This document shows positions 1 to 7,893 of a stretch of 64,000 nucleotides of DNA, in pieces. The stretch lies in NCBI GenBank assembly GCA_902801845.1, contig CADCJW010000005.1, forward strand, positions 1-64,000, given 5' to 3'. Each line of letters begins with the position of its first letter. Positions within the stretch are counted from its first letter, which is position 1. This DNA comes from an uncultured Eubacteriales bacterium (lineage in GTDB: Bacteria; Bacillota; Clostridia; Christensenellales; CAG-138). Made by a program: the position numbers and the translations under genes. The notes beneath the pieces were generated by a model. The model saw nothing but the letters and a program-made list of their open reading frames with translations. It was not told the DNA's origin and did no database searches.

Positions 1-151
1 TAACTTCGCTTGGTCGTTTCGCTCTCGCGTTGTTGTCTCTCAATTACTAAGAATCAACTTGGCTTGTTTGTTGTTTCGCTATATAGTTTTCAAGGTGCTC
101 GCTGCCCCGTTTCCACCTGCGCTCGCGCGCGTTTCTCGCGACAGCTTTGAC
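1..151 (-). other. rRNA-operon-like leader running off the left edge
   Basis: Read on the minus strand, this stretch follows a strong promoter and contains CTTGAAAACTATATAG (around 82-97), a sequence of the kind found in leaders and spacers of Firmicutes rRNA operons. There is no open reading frame and an inverted GC-rich segment lies near the promoter. The inference is that a 16S rRNA gene, or another rrn component, starts just outside the window; the structural RNA itself is not visible. Confidence 0.55.
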
Positions 152-180
152 AGTATACCTCCGACCCCTTCGCTTGTCAA
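152..180 (-). promoter_or_regulatory. Strong sigma-A promoter, probably rrn
   Basis: On the minus strand a perfect -35 TTGACA (180-175) and -10 TATACT (157-152) are separated by 17 bases. An A/T-rich tract (roughly 181-215) lies directly upstream, as expected for an UP element. The promoter fires away from alaS and out of the window. Its strength and the leader that follows fit a stable-RNA operon. Confidence 0.75.
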
Positions 181-268
181 CCCCTTTTTTTATTTTTTTC
201 TCAAAATCTTTTTGGGGGATTTTTGACGCCCTTTTAGGGGGGAGTAGAAATTATTTTACTATATCAAA

Positions 269-297
269 TTGACAAATGCAAGCCTTTTCGTTAAAAT
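269..297 (+). promoter_or_regulatory. alaS promoter
   Basis: TTGACA (269-274), 17-base spacer, TAAAAT (292-297). Transcription would begin near 304, giving a leader of about 35 bases that is too short for a T-box, so this aminoacyl-tRNA synthetase gene shows no sign of tRNA-sensing attenuation. Confidence 0.65.
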
Positions 298-339
298 ATC
301 TTCGACTATTTTCTATACTATGCTTTTAGGAGGCAAACT

Positions 340-2133
340 ATGCGCAATCTGTCCAGCCGTGAGCTTCGGCAGCTGTATCTGGACTTCTTTCGTTCCAAGG
401 GCCACGCGGTGATCCCCAGCGCGTCCCTGATCCCCGAAAACGACCCCACGGTACTGTTCACCACCGCGGGCATGCATCCTTTGGTCCCCTATCTCATGGG
501 CCAGAAGCATCCCGCCGGCACCCGGCTCACGGACGTACAGAAGTGCGTCCGCACCGGCGACATCGACGAGGTGGGCGACACCTCCCATTGCACCTTCTTC
601 GAGATGCTGGGCAACTGGTCCTTGGGCGACTACTTCAAGAAGGAGTCCATCGCCTGGAGCTGGGAGTTCCTCACCGACGAGAAGTGGCTGGGCATCCCCA
701 AGGAGAAGCTGTCCTTCACCTGCTTCGAAGGCGACGCGGACGCGCCCCGGGATACCGTCTCCCACGACCGCTGGGTGGAGATGGGCGCGGACCCCTCCCA
801 CATCGTGTACCTGCCTAAGAAGAACAACTGGTGGGGCCCCGCCGGGCTCACCGGCCCCTGCGGCCCCGACACGGAGATCTTCTACGATACCGGCCGCCCC
901 GCCTGCGGTCCCGACTGCAAGGCCGGCTGCGACTGCGGCAAGTATCTGGAGATCTGGAACAACGTGTTCATGGAATATAATAAGGTAGGCGAAGGGAAGT
1001 TCGAGCCCCTTGCCCAGAAGAACGTGGACACGGGCATGGGCCTCGATCGGACCATCGCCACGCTCCAGGGCGTGGAGAGCGTGTTCGACACCGACGCCTT
1101 CTCCGGCATCATCGAGCTCATCGGCAAGCTCAGCCACCATTCTTATAAGGAAAGCGACGCCACGGTGAAGGCCTTCCGCATCATCGCGGACCACATCCGC
1201 TGCGCCACCTTCATCCTGGGCGACCAGCGGGGCGTGACCCCCTCCAACGTGGACCAGGGATACATCCTGCGCCGGCTCATCCGGCGGAGCATCCGCTACG
1301 CTATGCAGCTCAACATCCCCCGGTACGGCATCGTGGAGATCGCCTCCGCTGTCATCGACCAGTACGGCGACATCTATCCCGAGCTGGAGGAGAACCGGGA
1401 GAAGGTGCTCTCCGAGCTGAAGCGGGAGGAGAACCGGTTCGCCGACACCCTGAAGAAGGGCATCAAGGAGTTCAACAAGACCGCCGCCAACGCCCAGGAC
1501 GGCAAGATCGACGGCATCTCCGCCTTCCACCTGTACGACACCTACGGCTTCCCCATCGAACTCACCATGGAGCTTGCCCAGGAGAAGGGCATCACCGTGG
1601 ACGTGGACGGCTTCCACGCCGCCTTCGCCGAGCACCAGAAGAAGTCCCAGGCCGGCGCGACCCAGCGCTTCAAGAGCGGCTTGGCGGACCATCAGGAGGC
1701 CACCACCGCCCTCCACTCCGCCACCCACCTGCTGCACAAGGCCCTCCGGGTGGTGCTCAACGACGACACCATCTCCCAGAAGGGCAGCAACATCACCGCC
1801 GAGCGGCTCCGCTTCGACTTCAGCTTCCCCCGGAAGCTGACGCCGGAGGAGCTTAAGGCCGTGGAGGATCTGGTGAACGAGCAGATTGGGCGGCACATGC
1901 CCATCACCTGCGAGGAGATGACCGTGGCCGAGGCCAAAGCTCAGGGCGCCATCGGTCTCTTCGAGAGCAAGTACGGCGAGCGGGTCAAGGTCTACACCAT
2001 GGGCGATTTCAGCAAGGAGATTTGCGGCGGGCCTCACGCCCAGAACACCGGGGACCTTGGTCACTTCGTCATCAAGAAGGAGGAGGCCTCCTCCTCCGGC
2101 GTTCGCCGCATCAAGGCCATTTTGGAGAAATAA
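340..2133 (+). CDS. alaS: Alanyl-tRNA synthetase, reduced form
   Basis: Charges tRNA-Ala with alanine in the cytoplasm. The N-terminal class II core is clear: FFRSKGH near residue 14, the MLGNWSLGDYF motif, GPCGPDTEIFYD and DTGMGLDR. The editing-site zinc motif is kept as H459-SAT-H463 and C562-GGP-H566. The protein is only 597 residues against roughly 875 for the usual bacterial enzyme. By comparison with E. coli AlaRS from memory, about 90 residues of the editing-domain beta-barrel are missing just before residue 450, and the whole C-Ala domain after residue 597 is absent. A good AGGAGG lies 6 bases before the ATG. The gene is intact in frame, so this looks like a natural compact form. Confidence 0.93.
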   Translation: MRNLSSRELRQLYLDFFRSKGHAVIPSASLIPENDPTVLFTTAGMHPLVPYLMGQKHPAGTRLTDVQKCVRTGDIDEVGDTSHCTFFEMLGNWSLGDYFKKESIAWSWEFLTDEKWLGIPKEKLSFTCFEGDADAPRDTVSHDRWVEMGADPSHIVYLPKKNNWWGPAGLTGPCGPDTEIFYDTGRPACGPDCKAGCDCGKYLEIWNNVFMEYNKVGEGKFEPLAQKNVDTGMGLDRTIATLQGVESVFDTDAFSGIIELIGKLSHHSYKESDATVKAFRIIADHIRCATFILGDQRGVTPSNVDQGYILRRLIRRSIRYAMQLNIPRYGIVEIASAVIDQYGDIYPELEENREKVLSELKREENRFADTLKKGIKEFNKTAANAQDGKIDGISAFHLYDTYGFPIELTMELAQEKGITVDVDGFHAAFAEHQKKSQAGATQRFKSGLADHQEATTALHSATHLLHKALRVVLNDDTISQKGSNITAERLRFDFSFPRKLTPEELKAVEDLVNEQIGRHMPITCEEMTVAEAKAQGAIGLFESKYGERVKVYTMGDFSKEICGGPHAQNTGDLGHFVIKKEEASSSGVRRIKAILEK

Positions 2134-2142
2134 GCCGGCGCC

Positions 2143-2880
2143 ATGACGGACTGGCTCACATACGAATGGGAATTACACGGGGAGCGGGCCACCTTCCGGG
2201 TGGACATGCAGTATTGGGAGCTGCTCCCCGTGCTATCCTATTCCCAGCTGGTCTACGTGTGCGTGGCCCCCAAGGACCCCTTTGCCAAGGGGTTCAGCAG
2301 CATGGAGCAGTACCGGTGCCGGATGCTCCGCCATCGGCTCATCGACGAGCTGGAGGGCCGGGCCATCCACGTGGGGAGCGTGTACACCGACACCCTGCGG
2401 ACGCTGTATTTCTACGCCGCCGAGGCGGAGGTGATCCAGCAGGCCTCCGCCATCTGCCGGGACTTCGGCACCCTGGCCATCACCTGCGCCCACGCCTCCG
2501 AGCCCCACTTCACCACCTACTACCGGTTTTTGTACCCGGATGACGCCCGGCTCCAGTCCGTGGAGAACGCGGTCTACATCGAGGCCATGCGCAAGAAGGG
2601 CGGGGACATCGATTCCGTCCGGCGGGTGACGCTGACCATGTGCTTTTTGTCCGTGGAGGATCGGGGCGCCTTTTTGAAGGAGCTGCCCCGGCTGGGCCTG
2701 GCCCCGGGGCGCACCTTCTGGCGGAAGGACAGCACCCACCCGGCCTGCTGCACCGTCAACGGGTTCACCGCCCTGTCCCTCCCCCAGCTCAACCGCTTCA
2801 CCGCCCGGGCCATCGGCGCCGCGGCACCATTGGAAGGGATGCTGTCGGACATAGAGGCGGAGTTCGTGAAGCGGTATTGA
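2143..2880 (+). CDS. DUF695 / RraB-like protein
   Basis: A 245-residue cytoplasmic protein starting 9 bases after alaS and probably cotranscribed with it. The first half (WLTYEWELHGERATFRVD onward) resembles DUF695. The second half (about residues 145-245) resembles the RraB ribonuclease-inhibitor fold that often follows it. The family role is not established; RraB in E. coli modulates RNase E. No signal peptide or membrane segment is present. The Shine-Dalgarno site is weak, so translation may be coupled to alaS. Confidence 0.6.
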   Translation: MTDWLTYEWELHGERATFRVDMQYWELLPVLSYSQLVYVCVAPKDPFAKGFSSMEQYRCRMLRHRLIDELEGRAIHVGSVYTDTLRTLYFYAAEAEVIQQASAICRDFGTLAITCAHASEPHFTTYYRFLYPDDARLQSVENAVYIEAMRKKGGDIDSVRRVTLTMCFLSVEDRGAFLKELPRLGLAPGRTFWRKDSTHPACCTVNGFTALSLPQLNRFTARAIGAAAPLEGMLSDIEAEFVKRY

Positions 2881-2890
2881 AAGGAAAGAA

Positions 2891-2923
2891 AAACCCACGC
2901 CGTCTGGCGTGGGTTTCTTTTTT
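2891..2923. terminator. Bidirectional terminator
   Basis: An 11-bp stem (AAACCCACGCC / GGCGTGGGTTT) with a 4-base loop is followed by CTTTTTT on the plus strand and preceded by an A-rich tract that gives U residues on the minus strand. It separates the convergent DUF695-like gene and the secreted protein gene. Confidence 0.85.
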
Positions 2924-2975
2924 CGTGCCGTCCGCCTGGGGCAAACAGCCGTTCCCCCTGGCTCCCGCGATGGAG

Positions 2976-3716
2976 TTATTCGGCGGCGGGTTCAGCGGGG
3001 GTGCAATAGAGGACCATGGGGCTGTCGTTAGAGATCAACGTCAGCTTAAGCATCCCATCCTCCAACAGTTCCGCATCGATGGAGAAATCGGCATTCACCG
3101 CGTCCGCGGCCGCCTTGGCGGTGAGCTTGCCCTCTGCAAAGACGGGTGCCTCCAACTTGTTCATCTTGAGAATGAGCGTCAGGATCCCATCCTCCTCATC
3201 GAAAAACTCCATGCCGGTTTCAGAGATGGTAACGTTGGGGACCCCCATTTCGACAACGGAGATATCCATCACCATGCCCTCCATCTCCACATAGACGCTG
3301 GTCCAGTTGCCATAGAATTCCTCAGCGCTTTCGGCGGCTTTCACCTCCGCCAGGGTGATCGTGGATACCTCGTCTCGAGTGAAGACCATCTCCCCGCCGT
3401 CCTGCTCCAAAACGATTGCGCCTTCAGACACGGTGCCTTCCACGGGATCGTCATCGATGGTCACGGTGATCTTGTCGCCGTCCAATGTCCAGGTGCCGGT
3501 GCTCGATTCCCCAGTGGTGGGCATGGCCATGGTCGCGCTGCCGTCCGCGTTCAACGTCATAACGATCACATAGCCGATGGAGGCGGCGTCATACTCCTGA
3601 TCGCCCATCTTCATGGTCTTCAAATACCAATCGCCGGTGACATCCTCCTCCGCCATCGTGGGGATCGCCATGCAGATCAGCAACATCACAAGGATAAGGG
3701 ATATGAGTTTCTTCAT
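2976..3716 (-). CDS. Secreted lipocalin-like protein
   Basis: A 246-residue exported protein. The start at MKKLISLILV was chosen over a longer frame because AGGAGG lies just upstream and a signal peptide begins there. Cleavage is likely after TMA (near residue 22). No lipobox cysteine is present. The mature part holds two similar beta-rich segments, each opening with GDWY/GNWT and containing GTWTLDGDKITV-like strands, which suggests a duplicated lipocalin-like barrel common in secreted clostridial proteins. The protein is strongly acidic. The ligand is unknown. Confidence 0.7.
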   Translation of the reverse strand: MKKLISLILVMLLICMAIPTMAEEDVTGDWYLKTMKMGDQEYDAASIGYVIVMTLNADGSATMAMPTTGESSTGTWTLDGDKITVTIDDDPVEGTVSEGAIVLEQDGGEMVFTRDEVSTITLAEVKAAESAEEFYGNWTSVYVEMEGMVMDISVVEMGVPNVTISETGMEFFDEEDGILTLILKMNKLEAPVFAEGKLTAKAAADAVNADFSIDAELLEDGMLKLTLISNDSPMVLYCTPAEPAAE

Positions 3717-3858
3717 GTTGGTTCCTCCTTTTTTGGTATAGGTAAATCCCCAAGATCTCTGAAACAGCGATGCCCTCGCTGCATCATGGAAAAAGCTTAT
3801 CATATCGCTTGCGAAAACGCAATCCCTTCGTTGCGTTTCCAGGGGCCAAAAACCCTGT

Positions 3859-4782
3859 TTACTGCAGGCATTTGTTCAAAAAAGCCTCCGTCATGGCCTG
3901 GTAGCGGGGGGTATCCATAAGGTAGCTCATGCCGTGGCCGGCGCCCGCGAAGGTGACGCGGGTGACCAGGATGGGGTTGGCGGCGGCCATGGGCTCGGAC
4001 ATGTAGGCGGGGACGAAGCGGTCGTCCTCCCCGTGGATGATCAGGATGGGGACGTTGGCATGTTTCACGGCCTCATGGCAGCAGACGTTTTTGAAGCGGA
4101 GGCCGTTGCCGAAGAGAAAGGCGCCGATCGTCAAAAAGGGCCACAGAAGCCCGGCCAGAGGACCGGCATGCTTCTTTGCCGTCAGGGCGATGATGTCCTT
4201 GGGCACGTCGTAGGGGCAGTCGGCCAGGATGCCCTTCACCGCCGCGGGCAGGGGCAGGGCCGAGGTCATGAGGACCGTGGCGGCGCCCATGCTGATGCCG
4301 TGGAGGAAGAGGGGCGCGCCGGGAAAGCGCTCGGCGCAGTATTCCGCCCAGAGAGCCACGTCCTCCCGCTCCCGGATGCCGAAGGTCATGGTGTGGCCCT
4401 GGCTGTCCCCCTGGGCCCGCTCATGGATGAGGAGCACCCCGTCGCCCCGGGCAAGGAGGCTTTGGGCCCCGCCGCAGAAATCCCGGACGCCCAGGCCCCG
4501 ATAGCCATGGCAGCAGATGTGGACCGGGCGGCCCGGTTGGCCGGGGTACCAGTCCCCTGCCAGCTTCAGCCCGTCCCGGGAGGTGATGTACACCCGCTCA
4601 TGGGGCAGAGCAAGGAGCTCCTTGATGAGGCTGACCATGAGATCGTGCTTCGGGTCGTACTGCTCCCCCGTGGGCAGGTGCTGGGGCACGTTTTGCGCGC
4701 CCAGAGGGGAATAGAGCACGAAGCGGTAGACGCCGAAGGAAGCGGCCAGCAGCAAAAGCAGCAGAAGGGCAAGGATGAGCAT
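3859..4782 (-). CDS. Membrane-anchored alpha/beta hydrolase
   Basis: A 307-residue serine hydrolase. The start at MLILAL follows GGAGGT; the open frame continues upstream but lacks a start signal. Residues 1-23 form a single N-terminal membrane segment, after which the hydrolase domain contains the oxyanion HG (H92), the nucleophile elbow GISMG (S164), an acidic residue in HGEDDRF (D253/D254) and the catalytic histidine in GAGHG (H283). The full triad suggests activity; the substrate is unknown. It resembles YqkD-type hydrolases. The gene stands alone with its own promoter. Confidence 0.8.
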   Translation of the reverse strand: MLILALLLLLLLAASFGVYRFVLYSPLGAQNVPQHLPTGEQYDPKHDLMVSLIKELLALPHERVYITSRDGLKLAGDWYPGQPGRPVHICCHGYRGLGVRDFCGGAQSLLARGDGVLLIHERAQGDSQGHTMTFGIREREDVALWAEYCAERFPGAPLFLHGISMGAATVLMTSALPLPAAVKGILADCPYDVPKDIIALTAKKHAGPLAGLLWPFLTIGAFLFGNGLRFKNVCCHEAVKHANVPILIIHGEDDRFVPAYMSEPMAAANPILVTRVTFAGAGHGMSYLMDTPRYQAMTEAFLNKCLQ

Positions 4783-4809
4783 GGGGACCTCCGATCGTAT
4801 TGTGGATCC

Positions 4810-4838
4810 AGTATACCGTCTTTTCCCCGAAGGCGCAA
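4810..4838 (-). promoter_or_regulatory. Promoter of the alpha/beta hydrolase gene
   Basis: Minus-strand TTGCGC (4838-4833), 17-base spacer, TATACT (4815-4810), about 28 bases before the chosen ATG. Confidence 0.6.
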
Positions 4839-4881
4839 GATGGGCCCCTGCCACCGGGTGCGCGCGCCCCAAGGGATAGAA

Positions 4882-4907
4882 GAAATGGCGCCCGGGAGCG
4901 CCATTTC
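4882..4907 (-). terminator. Terminator after the holin-like pair
   Basis: A perfect 10-bp stem (GAAATGGCGC / GCGCCATTTC) about 50 bases downstream of the minus-strand gene ending at 4958, followed on that strand by a pyrimidine-rich TTCT tail. Confidence 0.6.
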
Positions 4908-4957
4908 TGCCGGCCGGTCTCATGCAAAATGGATCGGTCCGGCCCCTTTGGGCAGCC

Positions 4958-5236
4958 CTACTCCATCTGCTCCTGGACGGAATGGTAGCTGCCCACCGCC
5001 GCCATGGCCACGATGACCCCGTTGATGAAGCAAAGCAGCACGTCCTCCGCCCGGAGGCTGTCCCCGGTGAAGATGGCCGCCGCCAGCAGGATCACCAGGG
5101 CCACCAGGTACGCCCACAGCCGGGTGGGCAGGCGGCGGATGCCGGGCAGGTCCTTGGTGAATTCGGTGATGATGAGCACGGCCATCACCGCGCCGCCGTA
5201 GGTCATAAGATCGGTCCAGGTAAAAAAGCTATCCAT
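4958..5236 (-). CDS. Small holin-like membrane protein
   Basis: A 92-residue protein with about three hydrophobic segments (near residues 13-28, 38-56 and 65-82) and a charged C-terminal tail, the layout of small phage holins. Its start overlaps the previous gene by 8 bases, so the two are translationally coupled. No endolysin, portal or tail gene is nearby, so this is either a phage remnant or a domesticated holin-like protein. The assignment rests on size and topology only. Confidence 0.5.
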   Translation of the reverse strand: MDSFFTWTDLMTYGGAVMAVLIITEFTKDLPGIRRLPTRLWAYLVALVILLAAAIFTGDSLRAEDVLLCFINGVIVAMAAVGSYHSVQEQME

Positions 5237-5552
5237 CGTGTTCCTCCTTTGTGTACAAAAGTTTCGTCAGTTCCGCTTTGAGGCCGGTCAGATCCCCGTT
5301 GCCGCCCAGCAGCTCGTGATAGATTTGATGGCCCCGGTTCCAGTTCCTAAGCTCCTCGTAGCTGATGGCGCCCCGGGCAAGATACCCAAGGGCCTGCTGC
5401 TCCAGCCGATCCTGCAGCAGCCAGCGCATGCCCTGGCTCTCCCCCGTCTCCGTCCGGCGGACGGCAGCCCGCCGTTCCAGCAGCGCGTTCACCAGCGCCG
5501 TGGCCGCGCCGCTGCCCAGCAGGGCGCATAGAATGGTGATGATCCCGTTCAT
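5229..5552 (-). CDS. Small protein with N-terminal membrane segment, partner of holin-like gene
   Basis: A 107-residue protein. The start at MNGIITILC was chosen because AAAGGAAC precedes it; the longer frame has no ribosome site. It has one N-terminal membrane helix (about residues 3-22), then a basic, helical, cytoplasmic-looking region with an AISYEELRNW segment. I do not recognise a family. The overlap with the downstream holin-like gene suggests that the two products work together, perhaps as holin and antiholin. Confidence 0.5.
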   Translation of the reverse strand: MNGIITILCALLGSGAATALVNALLERRAAVRRTETGESQGMRWLLQDRLEQQALGYLARGAISYEELRNWNRGHQIYHELLGGNGDLTGLKAELTKLLYTKEEHDG

Positions 5553-5699
5553 AGTTCCTTTCCCCCGCCCATGGACGAGGGTCCTTCGTCCTCCTCGTAT
5601 ATTTCTGACCCCGGATACAGCATACCCCAGAAAGGGGGCCCGTGCCTCCGATAATCCGTTCATATTTCAAAGAGGAGGAAAGGGCCGGCCTCTCCCCCC

Positions 5700-5727
5700 G
5701 TGTGTGTGCGCCCATAGACACACACAC
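5700..5727. repeat. (GT)n/(AC)n inverted repeat
   Basis: GTGTGTGTG (5700-5708) and CACACACAC (5719-5727) can form a 9-bp hairpin. Alternating purine-pyrimidine tracts of this type can also adopt Z-DNA. It lies in the 378-base gap between the small membrane-protein gene and the MATE gene. Confidence 0.7.
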
Positions 5728-5742
5728 ATCTTGGATCATGTT

Positions 5743-5819
5743 CCTGTTCATCTTCCTTTTCTTTTCATCTTCTTATTCTTTTTCCTGTTCTTTTTCTTTT
5801 TCTTATTCTTTTTCTTTGC
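5743..5819. repeat. Long polypyrimidine tract
   Basis: About 75 bases made almost entirely of T and C on the plus strand, built from imprecise TTCTTTTTC-like units. Open frames across it are low complexity and are not credible genes. Together with the adjacent GT/AC hairpin it is the main content of the gap from 5553 to 5893. Confidence 0.7.
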
Positions 5820-5893
5820 CATCTTCCATATGGCAAAACATGGCCTGGCCATCCTTCGCCATGCTCAAAAATGGCATATCTATGGATTCATGG

Positions 5894-5922
5894 TTGCAAT
5901 TCGGATGAAAATGGGGTATGAT
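5894..5922 (+). promoter_or_regulatory. MATE promoter, leaderless arrangement
   Basis: TTGCAA (5894-5899), 17-base spacer, TATGAT (5917-5922). The ATG of the exporter begins 8 bases after the -10 box, so the transcript should start at or within a couple of bases of the start codon. No Shine-Dalgarno site is present. Confidence 0.65.
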
Positions 5923-5930
5923 GCCTGTCT

Positions 5931-7328
5931 ATGAGGTTGCAGCGATTCAAGGAAAAGTATATCGGGGATAGAGCATTCTACAAGCTGGTGCTGACCATCG
6001 CCCTGCCGGTGATGATCCAGAACGGCATCACCAGCTTTGTGAACATGCTGGACAATCTGATGGTGGGCGGCATCGGCACGGAGCAGATGTCCGGCGTGGC
6101 CATCTGCAACCATCTGATCTTTGTGTTCAACCTGTGCGTGTTCGGGGGCCTCAGCGGCGCGGGCATCTACGGGGCCCAGTTCTCCGGCAAGCGGGATCTG
6201 GAGGGCGTGCGGAACGTGTTCCGGTTCAAGCTGTGGCTGGTGACGGTGCTGTCCCTGGTGGGGCTGGCGGTGCTGCACGTTTTCGACGAGCCGCTGCTCT
6301 CCCTGTTTTTGCACCAGGGGAGCGAGCAGGGGGACCTGGCGCTGACGCTCCAGTGCGCCAAGGCGTATCTTGCCGTGGCGCTCATCGGGCTGCCCGTGTC
6401 CGCCCTGTCCCAGGCCTACGCCTCCACGCTGCGGGAGACCGCCAGCACTACGTTGCCCATGGGGGCCGGCATCGCGGCGGTGCTGGTGAACCTGGTGGGG
6501 AACTGGATCCTCATCTACGGCCACTTCGGCGCGCCGCGGCTGGGGGTGGTGGGCGCCGCCTGGGCCACGGTGCTGTCCCGGTTCGTGGAGCTGGCCATCA
6601 TCCTGCTGTTCACCCATCTCAACACCAGGGCCCACCCCTTCGCCGCGGGGCTGTACCGGACGGTGCGGGTGCCCCGGGCGCTGACGGGGACGATCCTCAA
6701 AAAGGGGATGCCCCTGCTCGTCAACGAGGCCCTCTGGTCCCTGGGGCAGACCACGCTGGTGCAGATCTACTCCACCCGGGGCCTGGCCGTGGTAGCGGGG
6801 ATCAACATCTCCAGCACCATCTCCATGCTGTTCAACATCGTGTTCATGTCCCTGGGCGCGTCCATCGGCATCGTGGTGGGGAACCTGCTGGGGGCCGGGG
6901 ATATGGAGAAAGCGAAGGATACCAACACCAAGCTGACCGCGTTCTCCATCCTGTGCTGCTTCGCCATCGGCGGGCTGCTGGCGGCCACGGCGGGGGTGTA
7001 CCCCCGGCTCTACAACACCACGGAGGAGGTGCGGCACATCGCCTCCCGGCTGATTTTGATCACCTCCGTGATCATGCCCGTCCACGCCTACACCAACGCC
7101 TGCTATTTCACGCTCCGGTCCGGTGGCTTGACCCGGCTCACCATGGTCTATGACTGCTGCTTCGTCTGGTGCGTGTGCATCCCCCTGGCCTTCGGGCTCT
7201 GCCGGTTCACCGCCCTGCCCATCGTGCCCGTGTACGCGGCCGTCACCGCCACGGAGGGCTTGAAGGCCCTCTTCGGGCACCATTTCGTCCACCAGGAGAA
7301 GTGGGTGCGGAATATTGTGAACGAATAA
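5931..7328 (+). CDS. MATE family multidrug efflux transporter
   Basis: A 465-residue polytopic membrane protein with about 12 hydrophobic segments, the usual length for the family. The N-terminal LPVMIQNGITSFVNMLDNLMVGGIG and the GAGIYGAQFSGK region are typical of MATE antiporters, which export cationic drugs or metabolites using a sodium or proton gradient. The second half repeats the fold, beginning near the KKGMPLLVNEALWSLGQT segment. The ATG at 5931 directly follows the promoter with no ribosome-binding site. The gene stands alone. Confidence 0.9.
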   Translation: MRLQRFKEKYIGDRAFYKLVLTIALPVMIQNGITSFVNMLDNLMVGGIGTEQMSGVAICNHLIFVFNLCVFGGLSGAGIYGAQFSGKRDLEGVRNVFRFKLWLVTVLSLVGLAVLHVFDEPLLSLFLHQGSEQGDLALTLQCAKAYLAVALIGLPVSALSQAYASTLRETASTTLPMGAGIAAVLVNLVGNWILIYGHFGAPRLGVVGAAWATVLSRFVELAIILLFTHLNTRAHPFAAGLYRTVRVPRALTGTILKKGMPLLVNEALWSLGQTTLVQIYSTRGLAVVAGINISSTISMLFNIVFMSLGASIGIVVGNLLGAGDMEKAKDTNTKLTAFSILCCFAIGGLLAATAGVYPRLYNTTEEVRHIASRLILITSVIMPVHAYTNACYFTLRSGGLTRLTMVYDCCFVWCVCIPLAFGLCRFTALPIVPVYAAVTATEGLKALFGHHFVHQEKWVRNIVNE

Positions 7329-7339
7329 TACGTTTTTCT

Positions 7340-7483
7340 GCACTTTTTCTTTTCAGGTGAAAAGAAAAAGTGCCAAAAAGAAAAGCCAAATGTGATACCG
7401 TTTCTGAGCAAAAGCCAGGATATCCCCTTGGCTTCTCTTTTTTCGGTTCCTTTTTTCTCTTCACCTGAAGAGAAAAAAGGAAC
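7340..7483. repeat. Inverted pair of tailed palindromes (copy 1)
   Basis: The first unit (plus orientation) is a 16-bp palindrome (7340-7355 / 7358-7373) followed by the tail CAAAAAGAAAAGCC. The second unit (minus orientation) is an 18-bp palindrome (7446-7463 / 7466-7483) whose tail, read on the minus strand, is CGAAAAAAGAGAAGCC. The tails face each other across about 40 bases. The same architecture recurs near 13954, 14864, 25221 and 56602. Confidence 0.8.
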
Positions 7484-7510
7484 AAAAAAAGCCCCGAACC
7501 TATCGGGGCT
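7484..7510 (-). terminator. Terminator of the VOC gene
   Basis: On the minus strand, a GCCCCGA...TCGGGGC hairpin (7491-7510) is followed by a run of seven U residues (7490-7484). It lies just downstream of the VOC stop codon and abuts the second palindrome. Confidence 0.8.
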
Positions 7511-7524
7511 TTTCGATTATCCGA

Positions 7525-7893
7525 TCACCGCACGGGCACGATCTCGATCCAGTACCCGTCCGGGTCCTCGATGAAGTAGATGCCCATCTTGGGGTTCTCA
7601 AAGCAGATGATCCCCATCTTCTGGTGCTTCTCGTGGACGGCGTCGTAGTCCGGGGTACGGAAGGCCAGGTGGAACTCCCCCTCCCCCAGATCGTAGGGCT
7701 GCTCCCTGTCCCGAAGCTCCGTCAGCTCCAGAGCGAAGGGCGAGCCCGCCTCGTCCTGAAGGAACACGATGTGGTAGGACCCGTCCGCCGCCCGCTTTTC
7801 CCGCTGGGGCGTCAGGTTCAGCGCCTCCTTATAGAAGGCCAGGCTCCGCGCCATATTCAGCACGTTGAAGTTGAAATGGTTGAATGTCAGCAT
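7525..7893 (-). CDS. VOC family protein (glyoxalase-like)
   Basis: A 122-residue single-domain vicinal-oxygen-chelate protein. FNHFNFNVLNMARSLAFYKEAL at the N-terminus and YFIEDPDGYWIEIV at the C-terminus are the two beta-alpha-beta modules of the glyoxalase I type; the early histidine and late glutamate fit metal ligands. It may be a lactoylglutathione-lyase-like enzyme, but many small VOC proteins have other roles. A strong GGAGGAGG precedes the ATG, which overlaps the end of the upstream gene by 7 bases. Confidence 0.8.
   Translation of the reverse strand: MLTFNHFNFNVLNMARSLAFYKEALNLTPQREKRAADGSYHIVFLQDEAGSPFALELTELRDREQPYDLGEGEFHLAFRTPDYDAVHEKHQKMGIICFENPKMGIYFIEDPDGYWIEIVPVR

Noticed and set aside
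269-339. T-box leader for alaS
   Set aside because: Promoter-to-start distance leaves about 35 transcribed bases.
313-2064. A 583-residue minus-strand open frame opposite alaS
   Set aside because: Antisense shadow of a GC-rich gene; composition is Gly/His/Val-rich, with no ribosome site or recognisable domain.
5743-5819. Phe/Ser-rich open frames across the pyrimidine tract
   Set aside because: They result from the low-complexity T/C tract and have no start signal.
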